DNA of 26,309 nucleotides from CAYVQE01 sp964633205 (GCA_964633205.1 CAZWFN010000087.1:1-26309), one strand, 5' to 3'; counted from the stretch's first letter, positions 16,456 through 24,189 are shown. Notes: generated from the letters alone by a model not told the origin. Numbers and translations are program-made.

Positions 16456-16496
16456 CCGAACCTCCTGCGCCGAGACTTCAGGCCTTCGGGCCGGCT

Positions 16497-18140
16497 TCAG
16501 CCGGCCAGGGCGGTGTCGACCATCTGCTGGGCCTGCTCCAGGATGGCCTCCAGGTGCTCCGGGCCGCGGAAGCTCTCGGCGTAGATCTTGTAGATGTCCT
16601 CGGTGCCCGAGGGCCGGGCGGCGAACCAGCCGTCGTCGGCCACCACCTTCAGCCCGCCTATGGGCGCGTCATTGCCCGGTGCCCGGGTCAGCTTGGCCCG
16701 GATGGGCTGGCCGGCCAGCTCGCGGGCGGCCACGTCGTGCGGCGCCAGCTCCTTGAGCCGGGCCTTCTGCGCCGCGCCGGCCGGCGCATCGATGCGCCGG
16801 TAGATCGGCTGGCCGAAGCGCTCGGTCAGCCCCTGGTAGACCTCGGCCGGATCGCGCTCCAGCCGGGCGGTCATCTCGGCCGCCAGCAGAGCGAGCAGGA
16901 TGCCGTCCTTGTCCGTGGTCCACACCGTGCCGTCGCGGCGGACGAAGGCCGCGCCAGCGCTCTCCTCGCCGCCGAAGGCCAGCGAGCCGTCACCCAGCCC
17001 GGGCACGAACCACTTGAACCCCACCGGCACCTCCACCAGCCGGCGGTCGAGCGCAGCGGCCACCCGATCGATCAGCGACGAGGACACCAGCGTCTTGCCC
17101 ACCCCGGCGGCCGGCGACCAGCCGGGCCGGTTGGCGAACAAGTAGTGCACGGCCGCGGCCAGGTAGTGGTTGGGATTGAGCAGCCCGGCGCTCGGGGTGA
17201 CGATGCCGTGGCGATCGGTGTCCGGGTCGTTGCCGAAGGCCAGGTCGAAGCGGTCCTTGAGCCCGATCAGCGAGGTCATGGCGTCGGGCGATGAGCAGTC
17301 CATCCGGATGCGGCCGTCGTGATCGAGCGTCATGAAGCCGAAGGTAGGATCCTGGCTGGGGTTGACCACCTCGATTCGCAGCCCCCAGCGCTCGGCGATC
17401 GGCGCCCAGTAGGGCAGCCCGGCGCCGCCCAGCGGGTCGACGCCCAGGCGCAGGCCGGACGCGGCCACCGGCTCCAGATCCAGCACTGCGCCCAGGTCCT
17501 CGACGTAGGGCCCGATCAGGTCGCGTTGGGCGGTGGTGGCCGCCGCCAGCGCCCGCTGCTGGCTCAACCGCTCGATGCGCTGCGGCGCGGTGGCCAGCAG
17601 CTCGTTGGCCCGCTGCTCGATGGCTGCCGAGACCGCCGACTCCGAGGGCCCGCCGTGGGGCGGGTTGTACTTCAGCCCACCGTCGGCCGGCGGGTTGTGC
17701 GAGGGCGTGACCACCACCCCATCGGCCCGCGCCGCGTCCGGGTCGCGGTTGTGGACCAGGATGGCGTGCGAGATGGCCGGGGTGGGCGTGGGCAGCCCGT
17801 CGCGCTGCAGCACCACCGCCACCCCGCGGGCGGCGAAGACCTCCAGCGCGCTGTGCAGCGCCGGTCCGCTGAGCGCGTGGGTGTCGCGGCCCAGAAACAG
17901 CGGCCCGTGGATTCCGGCCGCGGCCCGGTGCTCGCAGATGGCCTGGGCCACCGCCAGGATGTGGGCCTCGCAGAACGAGCCGTCGAGCGAAGTGCCGCGG
18001 TGGCCGGAGGTGCCGAAGGCCACCCTTTGGGCCGCATCGGCCGCATCGGGCCGCGTGTCGTAGTAGGCCGCCAGCAAGGCGTCGACGTCGATCAGCGCCT
18101 CCGGCGGAGCCGGTTTTCCAGCCAGCGGATGTCGGGCCAT
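16497..18140 (-). CDS. pgm: Phosphoglucomutase (alpha-D-glucose phosphate-specific)
   Basis: Interconverts glucose 1-phosphate and glucose 6-phosphate, linking glycolysis to glycogen and nucleotide-sugar synthesis. The 547 residues match the length of the E. coli Pgm type. Visible signatures are the phosphoserine loop TPSHNP with Ser147, the magnesium-binding GNDPDTDRHG with D305, D307 and D309, the sugar-binding GEESAG at 391-396, and the phosphate-binding RPSGTEDIYK near the C-terminus. GGAGGAGG lies just before the ATG. Its stop lies inside a small palindrome (GCCGGC-TGAA-GCCGGC), with DUF166 downstream. It is divergent from the beta-barrel gene at 18281. Confidence 0.96.
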   Translation of the reverse strand: MARHPLAGKPAPPEALIDVDALLAAYYDTRPDAADAAQRVAFGTSGHRGTSLDGSFCEAHILAVAQAICEHRAAAGIHGPLFLGRDTHALSGPALHSALEVFAARGVAVVLQRDGLPTPTPAISHAILVHNRDPDAARADGVVVTPSHNPPADGGLKYNPPHGGPSESAVSAAIEQRANELLATAPQRIERLSQQRALAAATTAQRDLIGPYVEDLGAVLDLEPVAASGLRLGVDPLGGAGLPYWAPIAERWGLRIEVVNPSQDPTFGFMTLDHDGRIRMDCSSPDAMTSLIGLKDRFDLAFGNDPDTDRHGIVTPSAGLLNPNHYLAAAVHYLFANRPGWSPAAGVGKTLVSSSLIDRVAAALDRRLVEVPVGFKWFVPGLGDGSLAFGGEESAGAAFVRRDGTVWTTDKDGILLALLAAEMTARLERDPAEVYQGLTERFGQPIYRRIDAPAGAAQKARLKELAPHDVAARELAGQPIRAKLTRAPGNDAPIGGLKVVADDGWFAARPSGTEDIYKIYAESFRGPEHLEAILEQAQQMVDTALAG

Positions 18141-18280
18141 GGGTTCCTCCTCCCCGCGAGCGCCGCCCTGGCATGGTAGTCACGCCCGGGCCGGGGCGCA
18201 ATGGGATCGGCTGGCTCAAATCTCACCGGCACTTTTGCTCACCGCGCAAATGGTCTACAAGGGTCCGTGGGAGGTGCTCG

Positions 18281-19696
18281 ATGATCGCTGGACGAAGTCT
18301 CGTTCTTTGCGGGCTGACCGGCCTGTTGGCCGTGGTGCTGGCCGCTCCCCCGGCGCCGGCGGCCGAGAAGAAGGTCATCGCCTACCTCGGCCTGCAGGCC
18401 CCGGCGGCGGTCGACGCCGAGCCGGTGCTGCGGGCGGCCATCGAGCGCCAGCTCCGCCGGGCGGTCGAGATGAAGCGCTTCGACTACATCGCGGTGGCCG
18501 GGGGGACAAAACCCGGCCTGGAGCCCTTTTTGGCGCGCTACCGCGATCTGCTGCTCGAGCGCGAGTCAGCCGACCGGCCGGCGGCCGCTGGGCAACCGGT
18601 GTGGGCCGACGAGCTCGAGCGCATCGCCGGCTCGGCCTTTCTCTACCAACTGACCCTGACCGCGTTCGATGTCGCGGTCGCGCACGAGCCGGACGAGCCC
18701 TTCCCCGACGCCCGGGTGACGCTGAGCGGGCGGGCCGATTTCTACCGGCTCGACCTGTCGAACCCGCTGGCGCCGCAGGCCGAGCACGTGGCCCGGGCCG
18801 AGCTGGTCACCCCGGAGACGGCCGCGGGGATCATCGGCGACCAGGAGCGGCTGGCGATCGAGATCCTGCCGCTGGTCGAGCGCTGCGCCGGCCGGCTGGG
18901 CGCCGAGCTGGCCCTGCGCATCCGCCGCCTGCCCCAGTTCGCCCTGCGCAGCCCGGTCGCCGCCGCCGGCAGCGGCCGGCTGCGGCTGGAGCTGGGTCGC
19001 CGGCTGGGCGTCGCGCTGGGCGATACCTTCGAGATCCAGGCCCCGGACGGAGACCCGCAGTCGCCCGGCTGGGCCAGGGTGATCCGGGTCGAGCCCGAGC
19101 ACGCCGAGGCCGCGCTGGTCACCCGTCCAGAGGGCTGGCAGCCCGGCGCCGAGGCCACCGCGGTGGAGTACGCCATGAAGGGCGTGGGCCTGTCGCTGGC
19201 CCCGGTGGCCGAATGGACCTTCTCCGAGCTGTTGGGCCGCAGCCAGACCTACGTCTACCCCGGCCTGGCGCTGGCGGTCATGACCGACATCGGTTCGTCG
19301 GTGGCCGTGGCCGATTTCTGGCTGCGCGTCGACGCCGACTACCTGTTCCTGCAGCGCCCGCCAGGCTACGATTTCGAGGTCGGGCTTGGCCACGTCGAGC
19401 TGGGCTTTCTCAAGCGCTGGATCTTCGGCCGCTGGGGGCTGCGCACCGGCGCCGGGGTGGGCGTGGCCTACTATGTCTATCCGGACGACGAGGTGGCGAC
19501 CGACGAGGACGGCGTCGGCGCCCACCTGAGCTTCGGCGGCGATCTGATCCTGGGGCTGGACCTGTTCATCAACCGCTGGCTCAGCCTGGTGCTCGATGTG
19601 CGCGGCCGCTACTTCGGCAACCCGCTCGACTGGCTGCCCGCCGCGGCTGCCGAGGCCGGCCTGCAGGCCCGGCTGGCGGTGCTGTTCAGCTTCTGA
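18281..19696 (+). CDS. Exported fusion: CsgG/FlgT-like periplasmic part plus outer-membrane beta-barrel
   Basis: A 471-residue protein with a signal peptide (to about residue 28, PAPAA). Residues 30-215 form a mixed domain beginning KKVIAYLGLQ, with the layout of CsgG/TolB-N-like modules. About 225-295 is a small barrel-like domain (LELGRRLGVALGDTFEIQAPDG...GWQPGAEATAVE) resembling the FlgT C-terminal type. From about 310 onward there are paired amphipathic strands ending LQARLAVLFSF, with terminal Phe as expected for an outer-membrane barrel of roughly eight strands. GGGAGG precedes ATG 18281 by 6 bases; longer in-frame starts overlap the pgm spacer. A strong terminator overlaps its stop. 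Family names are my reading of the pattern; the function is unknown. Confidence 0.75.
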   Translation: MIAGRSLVLCGLTGLLAVVLAAPPAPAAEKKVIAYLGLQAPAAVDAEPVLRAAIERQLRRAVEMKRFDYIAVAGGTKPGLEPFLARYRDLLLERESADRPAAAGQPVWADELERIAGSAFLYQLTLTAFDVAVAHEPDEPFPDARVTLSGRADFYRLDLSNPLAPQAEHVARAELVTPETAAGIIGDQERLAIEILPLVERCAGRLGAELALRIRRLPQFALRSPVAAAGSGRLRLELGRRLGVALGDTFEIQAPDGDPQSPGWARVIRVEPEHAEAALVTRPEGWQPGAEATAVEYAMKGVGLSLAPVAEWTFSELLGRSQTYVYPGLALAVMTDIGSSVAVADFWLRVDADYLFLQRPPGYDFEVGLGHVELGFLKRWIFGRWGLRTGAGVGVAYYVYPDDEVATDEDGVGAHLSFGGDLILGLDLFINRWLSLVLDVRGRYFGNPLDWLPAAAAEAGLQARLAVLFSF

Positions 19697-19725
19697 GCCG
19701 GCTGCCGCCGCCGGCTCGATTTTTT
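19695..19725 (+). terminator. Rho-independent terminator
   Basis: GAGCCGGC (19695-19702), a 7-base loop and GCCGGCTC (19710-19717), followed by GA and six T (19720-19725). The stem begins inside the stop codon of the preceding gene. Confidence 0.9.
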
Positions 19726-19736
19726 AGTTGGAGGGC

Positions 19737-19766
19737 TTGACAATCCTTCTCGGTTGCGGGGAAAAT
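19737..19766 (+). promoter_or_regulatory. Possible promoter and long leader of the cold-shock gene
   Basis: TTGACA at 19737-19742, then after 18 bases GAAAAT (19761-19766). The -35 box is perfect and the -10 weak. The start would leave a leader of about 200 bases before 19973, the kind of long untranslated region known for cspA-type genes. Nothing else is recognised in 19726-19972. Confidence 0.4.
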
Positions 19767-19972
19767 TTCGCCCAGCCCAGCGGACGGCGCTTGTGAACGG
19801 CCAGTTCGCCCCGCCTCGGATGGAGTCGCAGTGCTCAGCCAGGTCGTCGGGGGAACGCCATTGCTGAAGGAGGCTCGCGCCGGAACTCCCCGGCGCATTT
19901 GAACATCCGCGACCCCGCTCGGGCGGCGGTTCCGTTCGGGCGGCAGCGGAAAAGGACCGAAGGAGTAGAAGC

Positions 19973-20173
19973 ATGGCAAGGGGACACGTGAAGTGGTTCA
20001 ACAATGCAAAGGGCTACGGCTTCATCGAGCAGGAGGGCGGCGAGGACGTGTTCGTGCACTTCTCCGCCATCCAGGAGGAGGGCTACAAGTCGCTCAACGA
20101 GGGGGAAGCGGTCAACTTCGAGGTCGCCGAAGGCCCCAAGGGCCTGCAGGCGCGCAACGTCACGCGCGCCTGA
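19973..20173 (+). CDS. csp: Cold-shock domain protein (CspA family)
   Basis: A 66-residue single-domain RNA/ssDNA-binding OB-fold protein that melts RNA structure. RNP1 is KGYGFIEQ and RNP2 is DVFVHFSAI. The VKWFNNAKGYGF start and EGPKGLQARNV end are canonical. AAGGAG lies 8 bases before the ATG. It is monocistronic, with terminators on either side. Confidence 0.98.
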   Translation: MARGHVKWFNNAKGYGFIEQEGGEDVFVHFSAIQEEGYKSLNEGEAVNFEVAEGPKGLQARNVTRA

Positions 20174-20198
20174 GCCCTTTTCGATTACGAGCACTCGA

Positions 20199-20221
20199 GG
20201 CCGGGCCCGCGGGGCCCGGCC
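20199..20221 (+). terminator. Terminator-like hairpin after the cold-shock gene
   Basis: GGCCGGGCCC (20199-20208), loop GCG and GGGCCCGGCC (20212-20221): a perfect 10-bp GC stem. The following sequence GTCTTGGTT is only partly T-rich. Confidence 0.7.
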
Positions 20222-20317
20222 GTCTTGGTTAATCCGAACTGACCAGGAAAGATTCATTTCTACGCGACGCTCAAGCGGGCCGCAGCCAGGCCGATGGATC
20301 GGACGGAGGAGGTGTCC

Positions 20318-21664
20318 ATGGCGGCATCCATCGGATGGCTGCTGCTGCGGGCCGGCGTGATCGACGAGGCCGGTCTGCAGGCGGCGCTGCAGTTGCAGCA
20401 ACGCAGCGGCCAGCGTCTGGCATCGGCCTGCCTCGAGCTGGGCCTGGCCGGCGAGCGCCAGCTGGCCCAACAGCTGGCCCACCAGCAAGGCCACCCGTAC
20501 GTGGTGCTCGGTCAGAGCCGGCCGGCGGCCGCGGCCGCCGGCTCCTTGCCGGCGGCGCTGTGGCGCCTGTTGCCGGCGCTGCCGCTGCGCCAGCGCGACG
20601 GCGTGCTCGAAGTGGCGGTCGAGCGGCCCTACGACCCGGCTGTCAGCGGCGAGCTGGCCCTGGCCACCGGGGCCCAGGTCATCGAGTACGGCGCCCTGGC
20701 CGGGCCCCTGCGCGCGCTGGCCGCGGGCGGCGAGGCGGACGGAACAGCGGACGACGGCGACGCTCAGCTGGCACTGGTCGGCCCGCCCGTGCCGGCGGTG
20801 GCCGTCCCCAGCCCGGCCGCCATCGCCGAGCCGCCCGTGGAGAACCTGGTCGCCTGGCCAGCCGCCGCCGGCAACGATCAGCCGGACAGTGGCCCCATAC
20901 AGGTGTTGGTGGTCGAGGACGACCCCGCCATCCAGCGCATGTTGGCGCAGTTTCTGGAACACGAGGGCTACAGCGTGTCCGCGGCCGCAGACGGCCGGGC
21001 CGCAGCGCGGCAGCTGCGCGCCGGTCTGCCCCACGCCTTCGTGCTGGATGCCATGCTGCCCTGCTTGCACGGCTTCGACCTGTGTCACCTGCTCAAGGGA
21101 TCTGCCACCACCCGCCAGCTGCCGGTCATCATGATCAGCGCGGTGCACCGCGGCCGGCAGGTGCGGGAGCAGGTCAAGCTGACCCATGGCGCCAATGCCT
21201 ACCTGGAGAAGCCGATCCGCTTGGCCAAGCTACGCCAGGTGCTGGCCAACTGCCTGACCGAACGGCCGCGACCACCGAGCCGGATGGAGCTGTCCCAGCA
21301 GTTGGCAGGCCTGCTGCGTTCGGCCGCCGCAGCCATCGAGATCGGCGATCGGACAGCCGTGCGCCAGGCCCTGCTGGCGGCGGTGGAGGTGGCTCCGTTC
21401 CTGCCGGCCCTGCGTTATCGGCTGGCCCGGTTGCAGCTTAGGGCCGACCAGCGCTACCAGGCGCTGGGCCACCTGGAATGGGCCGCGCGGCTGGAACCCG
21501 ACAAGCGGGTCTGCGATCTGTTGGCGCGCACCTACGAACGGGTCGGCTTCACGCGCAAGGCCATCGCGGCCTGGCGCAGCTGCGCCGAGCGCTGTGACGA
21601 TGCGCGCCAGCGCAGCGCGGCCGAACGACGGGCCGCCAACCTGCAGCAAATGCTGGACGGTTGA
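20318..21664 (+). CDS. MshEN-REC-TPR signalling protein
   Basis: A 448-residue cytoplasmic regulator with three parts. Residues 1-135 resemble the GspE/MshE N-terminal domain (IGWLLLRAGVIDEAGLQAALQLQ, then the second half around LPLRQRDGVLEVAVERPYD), which in some proteins binds cyclic di-GMP. After an Ala/Pro linker, 194-312 is a response-regulator receiver with acidic D201/D202, phospho-acceptor D244 (FVLDAMLP), Ser284 and Lys298 (YLEKP). The C-terminus (340-448) is TPR-like helices. There is no DNA-binding or enzymatic output. The start at 20318 has GGAGGAGG upstream and is preferred to the ATG at 20294. No cognate kinase is nearby. The FHA gene follows after 96 bases with its own likely promoter. 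Confidence 0.88.
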   Translation: MAASIGWLLLRAGVIDEAGLQAALQLQQRSGQRLASACLELGLAGERQLAQQLAHQQGHPYVVLGQSRPAAAAAGSLPAALWRLLPALPLRQRDGVLEVAVERPYDPAVSGELALATGAQVIEYGALAGPLRALAAGGEADGTADDGDAQLALVGPPVPAVAVPSPAAIAEPPVENLVAWPAAAGNDQPDSGPIQVLVVEDDPAIQRMLAQFLEHEGYSVSAAADGRAAARQLRAGLPHAFVLDAMLPCLHGFDLCHLLKGSATTRQLPVIMISAVHRGRQVREQVKLTHGANAYLEKPIRLAKLRQVLANCLTERPRPPSRMELSQQLAGLLRSAAAAIEIGDRTAVRQALLAAVEVAPFLPALRYRLARLQLRADQRYQALGHLEWAARLEPDKRVCDLLARTYERVGFTRKAIAAWRSCAERCDDARQRSAAERRAANLQQMLDG

Positions 21665-21694
21665 GCCACCACAACGGCCGGGGCCGACTTCGAT

Positions 21695-21723
21695 TTGGCG
21701 CCGGGTCGTTTTCCGGCTATCCT
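21695..21723 (+). promoter_or_regulatory. Possible promoter of the FHA gene
   Basis: TTGGCG (21695-21700), 17 bases and TATCCT (21718-21723). Transcription would start near 21730, which makes ATG 21761 a better start than the GTG at 21731. Confidence 0.4.
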
Positions 21724-21760
21724 GAGATCAGTGAACCGGCCCGTCGGGAGACCGCATTCG

Positions 21761-22282
21761 ATGATCGAGCCCATCGTCCAGGACTACGTGGAGGCCGCCC
21801 AGAAGCTGGCCTGCGAGGCTTTCTGCCGCCAGCTGTCCAGCCCGGTGCTGGTGACCGCCGCGCCCGCGCTGGATCAGGCTTTCCAGTCGGCGCCCACCCG
21901 CATGCTGGACGACGAAATCCGCATGGTGCTCTCGGGCGGCCAGGGCTTGCACCACCAGTCCAAGGTGCTGGATCTGCAGCCGCGCCGGCCCAACCGCCTG
22001 GGCCAGGTGTCGATCGGGCGCTCGGAGGACAATGACCTGGTGCTGGCCGACGAGACGGTCTCATCGCACCACGCCATCTACAGCCCCGATCCGCGCTCCG
22101 GCCGGCCTACCGTCCAGGACCAGGAGTCGACCAACGGCTCCTTCGTCAACGGCCGCCAGCTGCTGGCCTACCGCAACGCGCTGCTGAGCGACGGCGACGT
22201 GCTGGCCTTCGGCGACGCCGCCTTCTTGTTCTACCTGCCGGCCGGGCTCTACATCGCCCTGCGCCAGCTGGAGCCGGCATGA
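21761..22282 (+). CDS. FHA-domain protein
   Basis: A 173-residue cytoplasmic protein. An N-terminal helical extension of about 65 residues precedes a forkhead-associated domain that binds phosphothreonine peptides. The key residues are present: G86-R87-S88 in VSIGRSEDND, S102-H103 in VSSHHAIY, and S123-T-N125-G in STNGSFVNG. This implies partnership with Ser/Thr kinase signalling; no kinase is encoded in the window. Its stop overlaps the start of the next gene (ATGA at 22279-22282), so the two are coupled. The start at 21761 lacks a strong ribosome site at ideal distance (GGGAG about 12 bases upstream). Confidence 0.9.
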   Translation: MIEPIVQDYVEAAQKLACEAFCRQLSSPVLVTAAPALDQAFQSAPTRMLDDEIRMVLSGGQGLHHQSKVLDLQPRRPNRLGQVSIGRSEDNDLVLADETVSSHHAIYSPDPRSGRPTVQDQESTNGSFVNGRQLLAYRNALLSDGDVLAFGDAAFLFYLPAGLYIALRQLEPA

Positions 22283-22758
22283 AGCCCAAGGGCAAGCGCA
22301 TCGCGGAAAAGACCTGGCTCGACGATCAGGAAAAGGGCCAGCGGCTGGCGGTGCTGCTGATCCGCGAGATCGACCGCATCGTGTTCGACCTGGACTTCCG
22401 GCGCGAGCTGCTGTTCCAGCTCTGGTCCCGCGATCGGGTACGCCAGCCGCTGCTGCGGGCGGTATCCAGCCGCTTCTACGACATCGAGGCCGAGCTGTTG
22501 ATCCTGTTCCCGCCGGACGTGATTCAGAAGCTCGACGACTTCTACCGGGCACTGGACGAGTTCATCTTCTACATGTCCTATACCGAGGACATGCCGCAGA
22601 ACATGGCCCAGAAGTTCGACGCCTACCTGGACGAGATCAAAACCATGGCCCCGGCGCTGGTCGAGCAGCTCGCCGCCCTGGTGCCCGATTACGAGGTCGA
22701 GCTGGCGGCCTTCGAGCCCCCCACCCCCGACCTGACCGCCGTCACCGCCGAGAAATGA
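22279..22758 (+). CDS. Helical orphan protein coupled to the FHA gene
   Basis: A 159-residue, probably all-helical cytoplasmic protein with no recognised family. Charged helices (EKGQRLAVLLIREIDRIVFDLDFRRELLFQLW) are followed by an acidic aromatic region (LDEFIFYMSYTEDMPQNMAQKFDAYLDEI) and a Pro/Thr tail with several potential phosphothreonines (PPTPDLTAVTAEK). Start and FHA stop overlap as ATGA, with GGAG 6 bases upstream. Since FHA domains bind phosphothreonine, this tail could be its ligand. That is speculation from adjacency. Confidence 0.8.
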   Translation: MKPKGKRIAEKTWLDDQEKGQRLAVLLIREIDRIVFDLDFRRELLFQLWSRDRVRQPLLRAVSSRFYDIEAELLILFPPDVIQKLDDFYRALDEFIFYMSYTEDMPQNMAQKFDAYLDEIKTMAPALVEQLAALVPDYEVELAAFEPPTPDLTAVTAEK

Positions 22759-22759
22759 A

Positions 22760-22784
22760 CCGAGGCTCCCCCCGGGAGCTTCGG
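22760..22784. terminator. Bidirectional terminator-like hairpin between convergent genes
   Basis: CCGAGGCTCCC (22760-22770), loop CCC and GGGAGCTTCGG (22774-22784): an 11-bp stem with one G-T pair. It fills the 27 bases between the two stop codons. T runs are absent on both sides. Confidence 0.6.
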
Positions 22785-22785
22785 A

Positions 22786-23607
22786 TCAACCGGTGTCCAG
22801 CGCCTGCATGCGGCGGATCTCGATCTGCCGGTACCGCCGGCGGACGCCCGGCAGCGCCACCAGGGACACGAACGTGCCGACCGCGGCCAGCAGCAGGAAG
22901 GGAAAGGCCACCGCCCACGGCTGACCGCGCACCAGGGCCAACCCACCGATGGCGCCGGCGGCCAAGCCGCAGATCAACAGCAAACCCAGCAGCCCCAGCG
23001 CCAGGCGGCGGGCCCGGCCCAGGGCGGCCAGCACCCCGATCAGAGCGCCGATCAGGCCGAAGGTGGTCCCGCCCAGCGCGCCGATCCAGCCGCACTGGCG
23101 CGGCGACAGCCAGCGGCCGGCCACGGTCGCTCCGTCCAGCGGATCGTCGCCGGGGCCGTACTGCACCAGCTCCACCTCGTCCAGCCAGACCTTGCCCGGC
23201 CCGGGCAGCACCACCCCCAGCTCGAGCGATTCGGGCCGTGGGCCAGCCGGCTCCGAGTGGAAGGGCAACAGAAAGGGCCGCCAGTCCTGGTCGCCGCTCA
23301 GCGCGGCGGCCGGCCCGCTGCGGCCCAGGGTGCGCGAGAAGAACCGGCCGCGCTCGCCCAGATCGCTCCACATCTCGAGATAGGCCCGGCCCTGCACCCC
23401 GGCGCAGCGTACCCGGCCGCGCAGCGCCCAGCGCGGCCTGTCCACCCCGGGCCGGTCGATGGTCAGCAGCTCGGCCCGCATGGGCTGTGCGCTGCTGTTG
23501 ACCACCGGCTGGGGCGTGGCCAAACGCTCGACCACCTCGGCGCCGCCAGCCGCCACCGGCTGCGGGCTGCTCAGCAGCACGAGCGCGACCCACGGCAGAG
23601 CTCTCAT
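22786..23607 (-). CDS. Membrane protein with extracytoplasmic jelly-roll-like domain
   Basis: A 273-residue protein. The signal peptide (ALPWVALVLLSSPQPVAAG) is followed by a beta-rich domain of about 140 residues. This looks like the carbohydrate-binding/galactose-binding-like fold (RPRWALRGRVRCAGVQGRAYLEMW...WRPFLLPFHSE...LELGVVLPGPGKVWLDEVEL). Four hydrophobic helices (from about GWIGALGGTTFGLIGALIGV to AFPFLLLAAVGTFVSLVAL) and a basic cytoplasmic tail complete it. Its ATG overlaps the stop of the DUF2089 gene (ATGA), so it is translated together with the regulator. It may sense or respond to an envelope signal (inference). Confidence 0.78.
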   Translation of the reverse strand: MRALPWVALVLLSSPQPVAAGGAEVVERLATPQPVVNSSAQPMRAELLTIDRPGVDRPRWALRGRVRCAGVQGRAYLEMWSDLGERGRFFSRTLGRSGPAAALSGDQDWRPFLLPFHSEPAGPRPESLELGVVLPGPGKVWLDEVELVQYGPGDDPLDGATVAGRWLSPRQCGWIGALGGTTFGLIGALIGVLAALGRARRLALGLLGLLLICGLAAGAIGGLALVRGQPWAVAFPFLLLAAVGTFVSLVALPGVRRRYRQIEIRRMQALDTG

Positions 23608-23903
23608 GACCGACCTCCCTGGCGATGGGCTTCGAGCAGCGCGCGCATGGTGCCGGCGTCCAGCTTGCCCTCGGCCAGCTTGATGCGCAGCAGGCGCTCG
23701 AACTCGTCCTCGATGCGCTGCTGGTCGACGACCTCGATCTTGGCGATCAGCCGATCCAGCCGGGCGCGGACCGTGGGGTAGCTGACCCCGTACTCGCGGG
23801 CCACCCGCTTCAGCGAGCCCGAGGCCAGCACCAGCCGCTTGACGAACATCCGGTCCTCGTCGTCCAGGTAGTCCAGCCAGTCTCGGCGATCCGCGGTCTG
23901 CAT
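23604..23903 (-). CDS. DUF2089-type helix-turn-helix regulator
   Basis: A 99-residue cytoplasmic protein. Residues about 8-52 match the DUF2089 pattern: WLDYLDDEDRMFVKRLVLASGSLKRVAREYGVSYPTVRARLDRLI, a sigma-factor-like helix-turn-helix. The C-terminal half is a charged helix (EDEFERLLRIKLAEGKLDAGTMRALLEAHR). A GTG at 23930 could add 9 residues, but ATG 23903 has GGAGAGG in place and a good promoter just upstream. It is translationally coupled to the downstream membrane protein. Confidence 0.87.
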   Translation of the reverse strand: MQTADRRDWLDYLDDEDRMFVKRLVLASGSLKRVAREYGVSYPTVRARLDRLIAKIEVVDQQRIEDEFERLLRIKLAEGKLDAGTMRALLEAHRQGGRS

Positions 23904-23936
23904 GGCCTCTCCAGCAGAAAAGTGCATCACGGATTG

Positions 23937-23965
23937 AACATAAACTTTGATTTTTTTGATGTCAA
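23937..23965 (-). promoter_or_regulatory. Strong sigma-70-like promoter of the DUF2089 operon
   Basis: On the minus strand: TTGACA (23965-23960), 17 bases and TATGTT (23942-23937). The leader is about 27 bases. It lies within an AT-rich island (about 23931-24055). Confidence 0.7.
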
Positions 23966-23999
23966 GTTCTATTTTCGTAAATGTAAAATGCCATTCGAC

Positions 24000-24028
24000 T
24001 TGAACTATAGCGATGACGAGGCTACATT
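24000..24028 (+). promoter_or_regulatory. Possible promoter of the DsbD-type gene
   Basis: TTGAAC (24000-24005), 17 bases and TACATT (24023-24028), on the right half of the AT-rich island and divergent from the DUF2089 promoter. The leader would be about 155 bases, with nothing recognisable in 24060-24189. Confidence 0.45.
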
Positions 24029-24189
24029 TTCAATATATCTAGTGAGTTATGGACAGGACAAGCCAGCCGCTGCCCCGGAATCGATGGCCGGGGTCCAGAT
24101 GTTGTACCTGCCCTCCCGGCGTGGCAAGCTGGGCCCGACCCGGCTGCTGCCGCCGGATCATCGGCACAGGACATCGGGAGAGTTCGCGC

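Noticed and set aside
16456..16510. Terminator after pgm
   Set aside because: Two small palindromes (GCCGGC-TGAA-GCCGGC and GGCC-TTCG-GGCC) are present but without a T run, and DUF166 follows closely on the same strand, so read-through is more likely.
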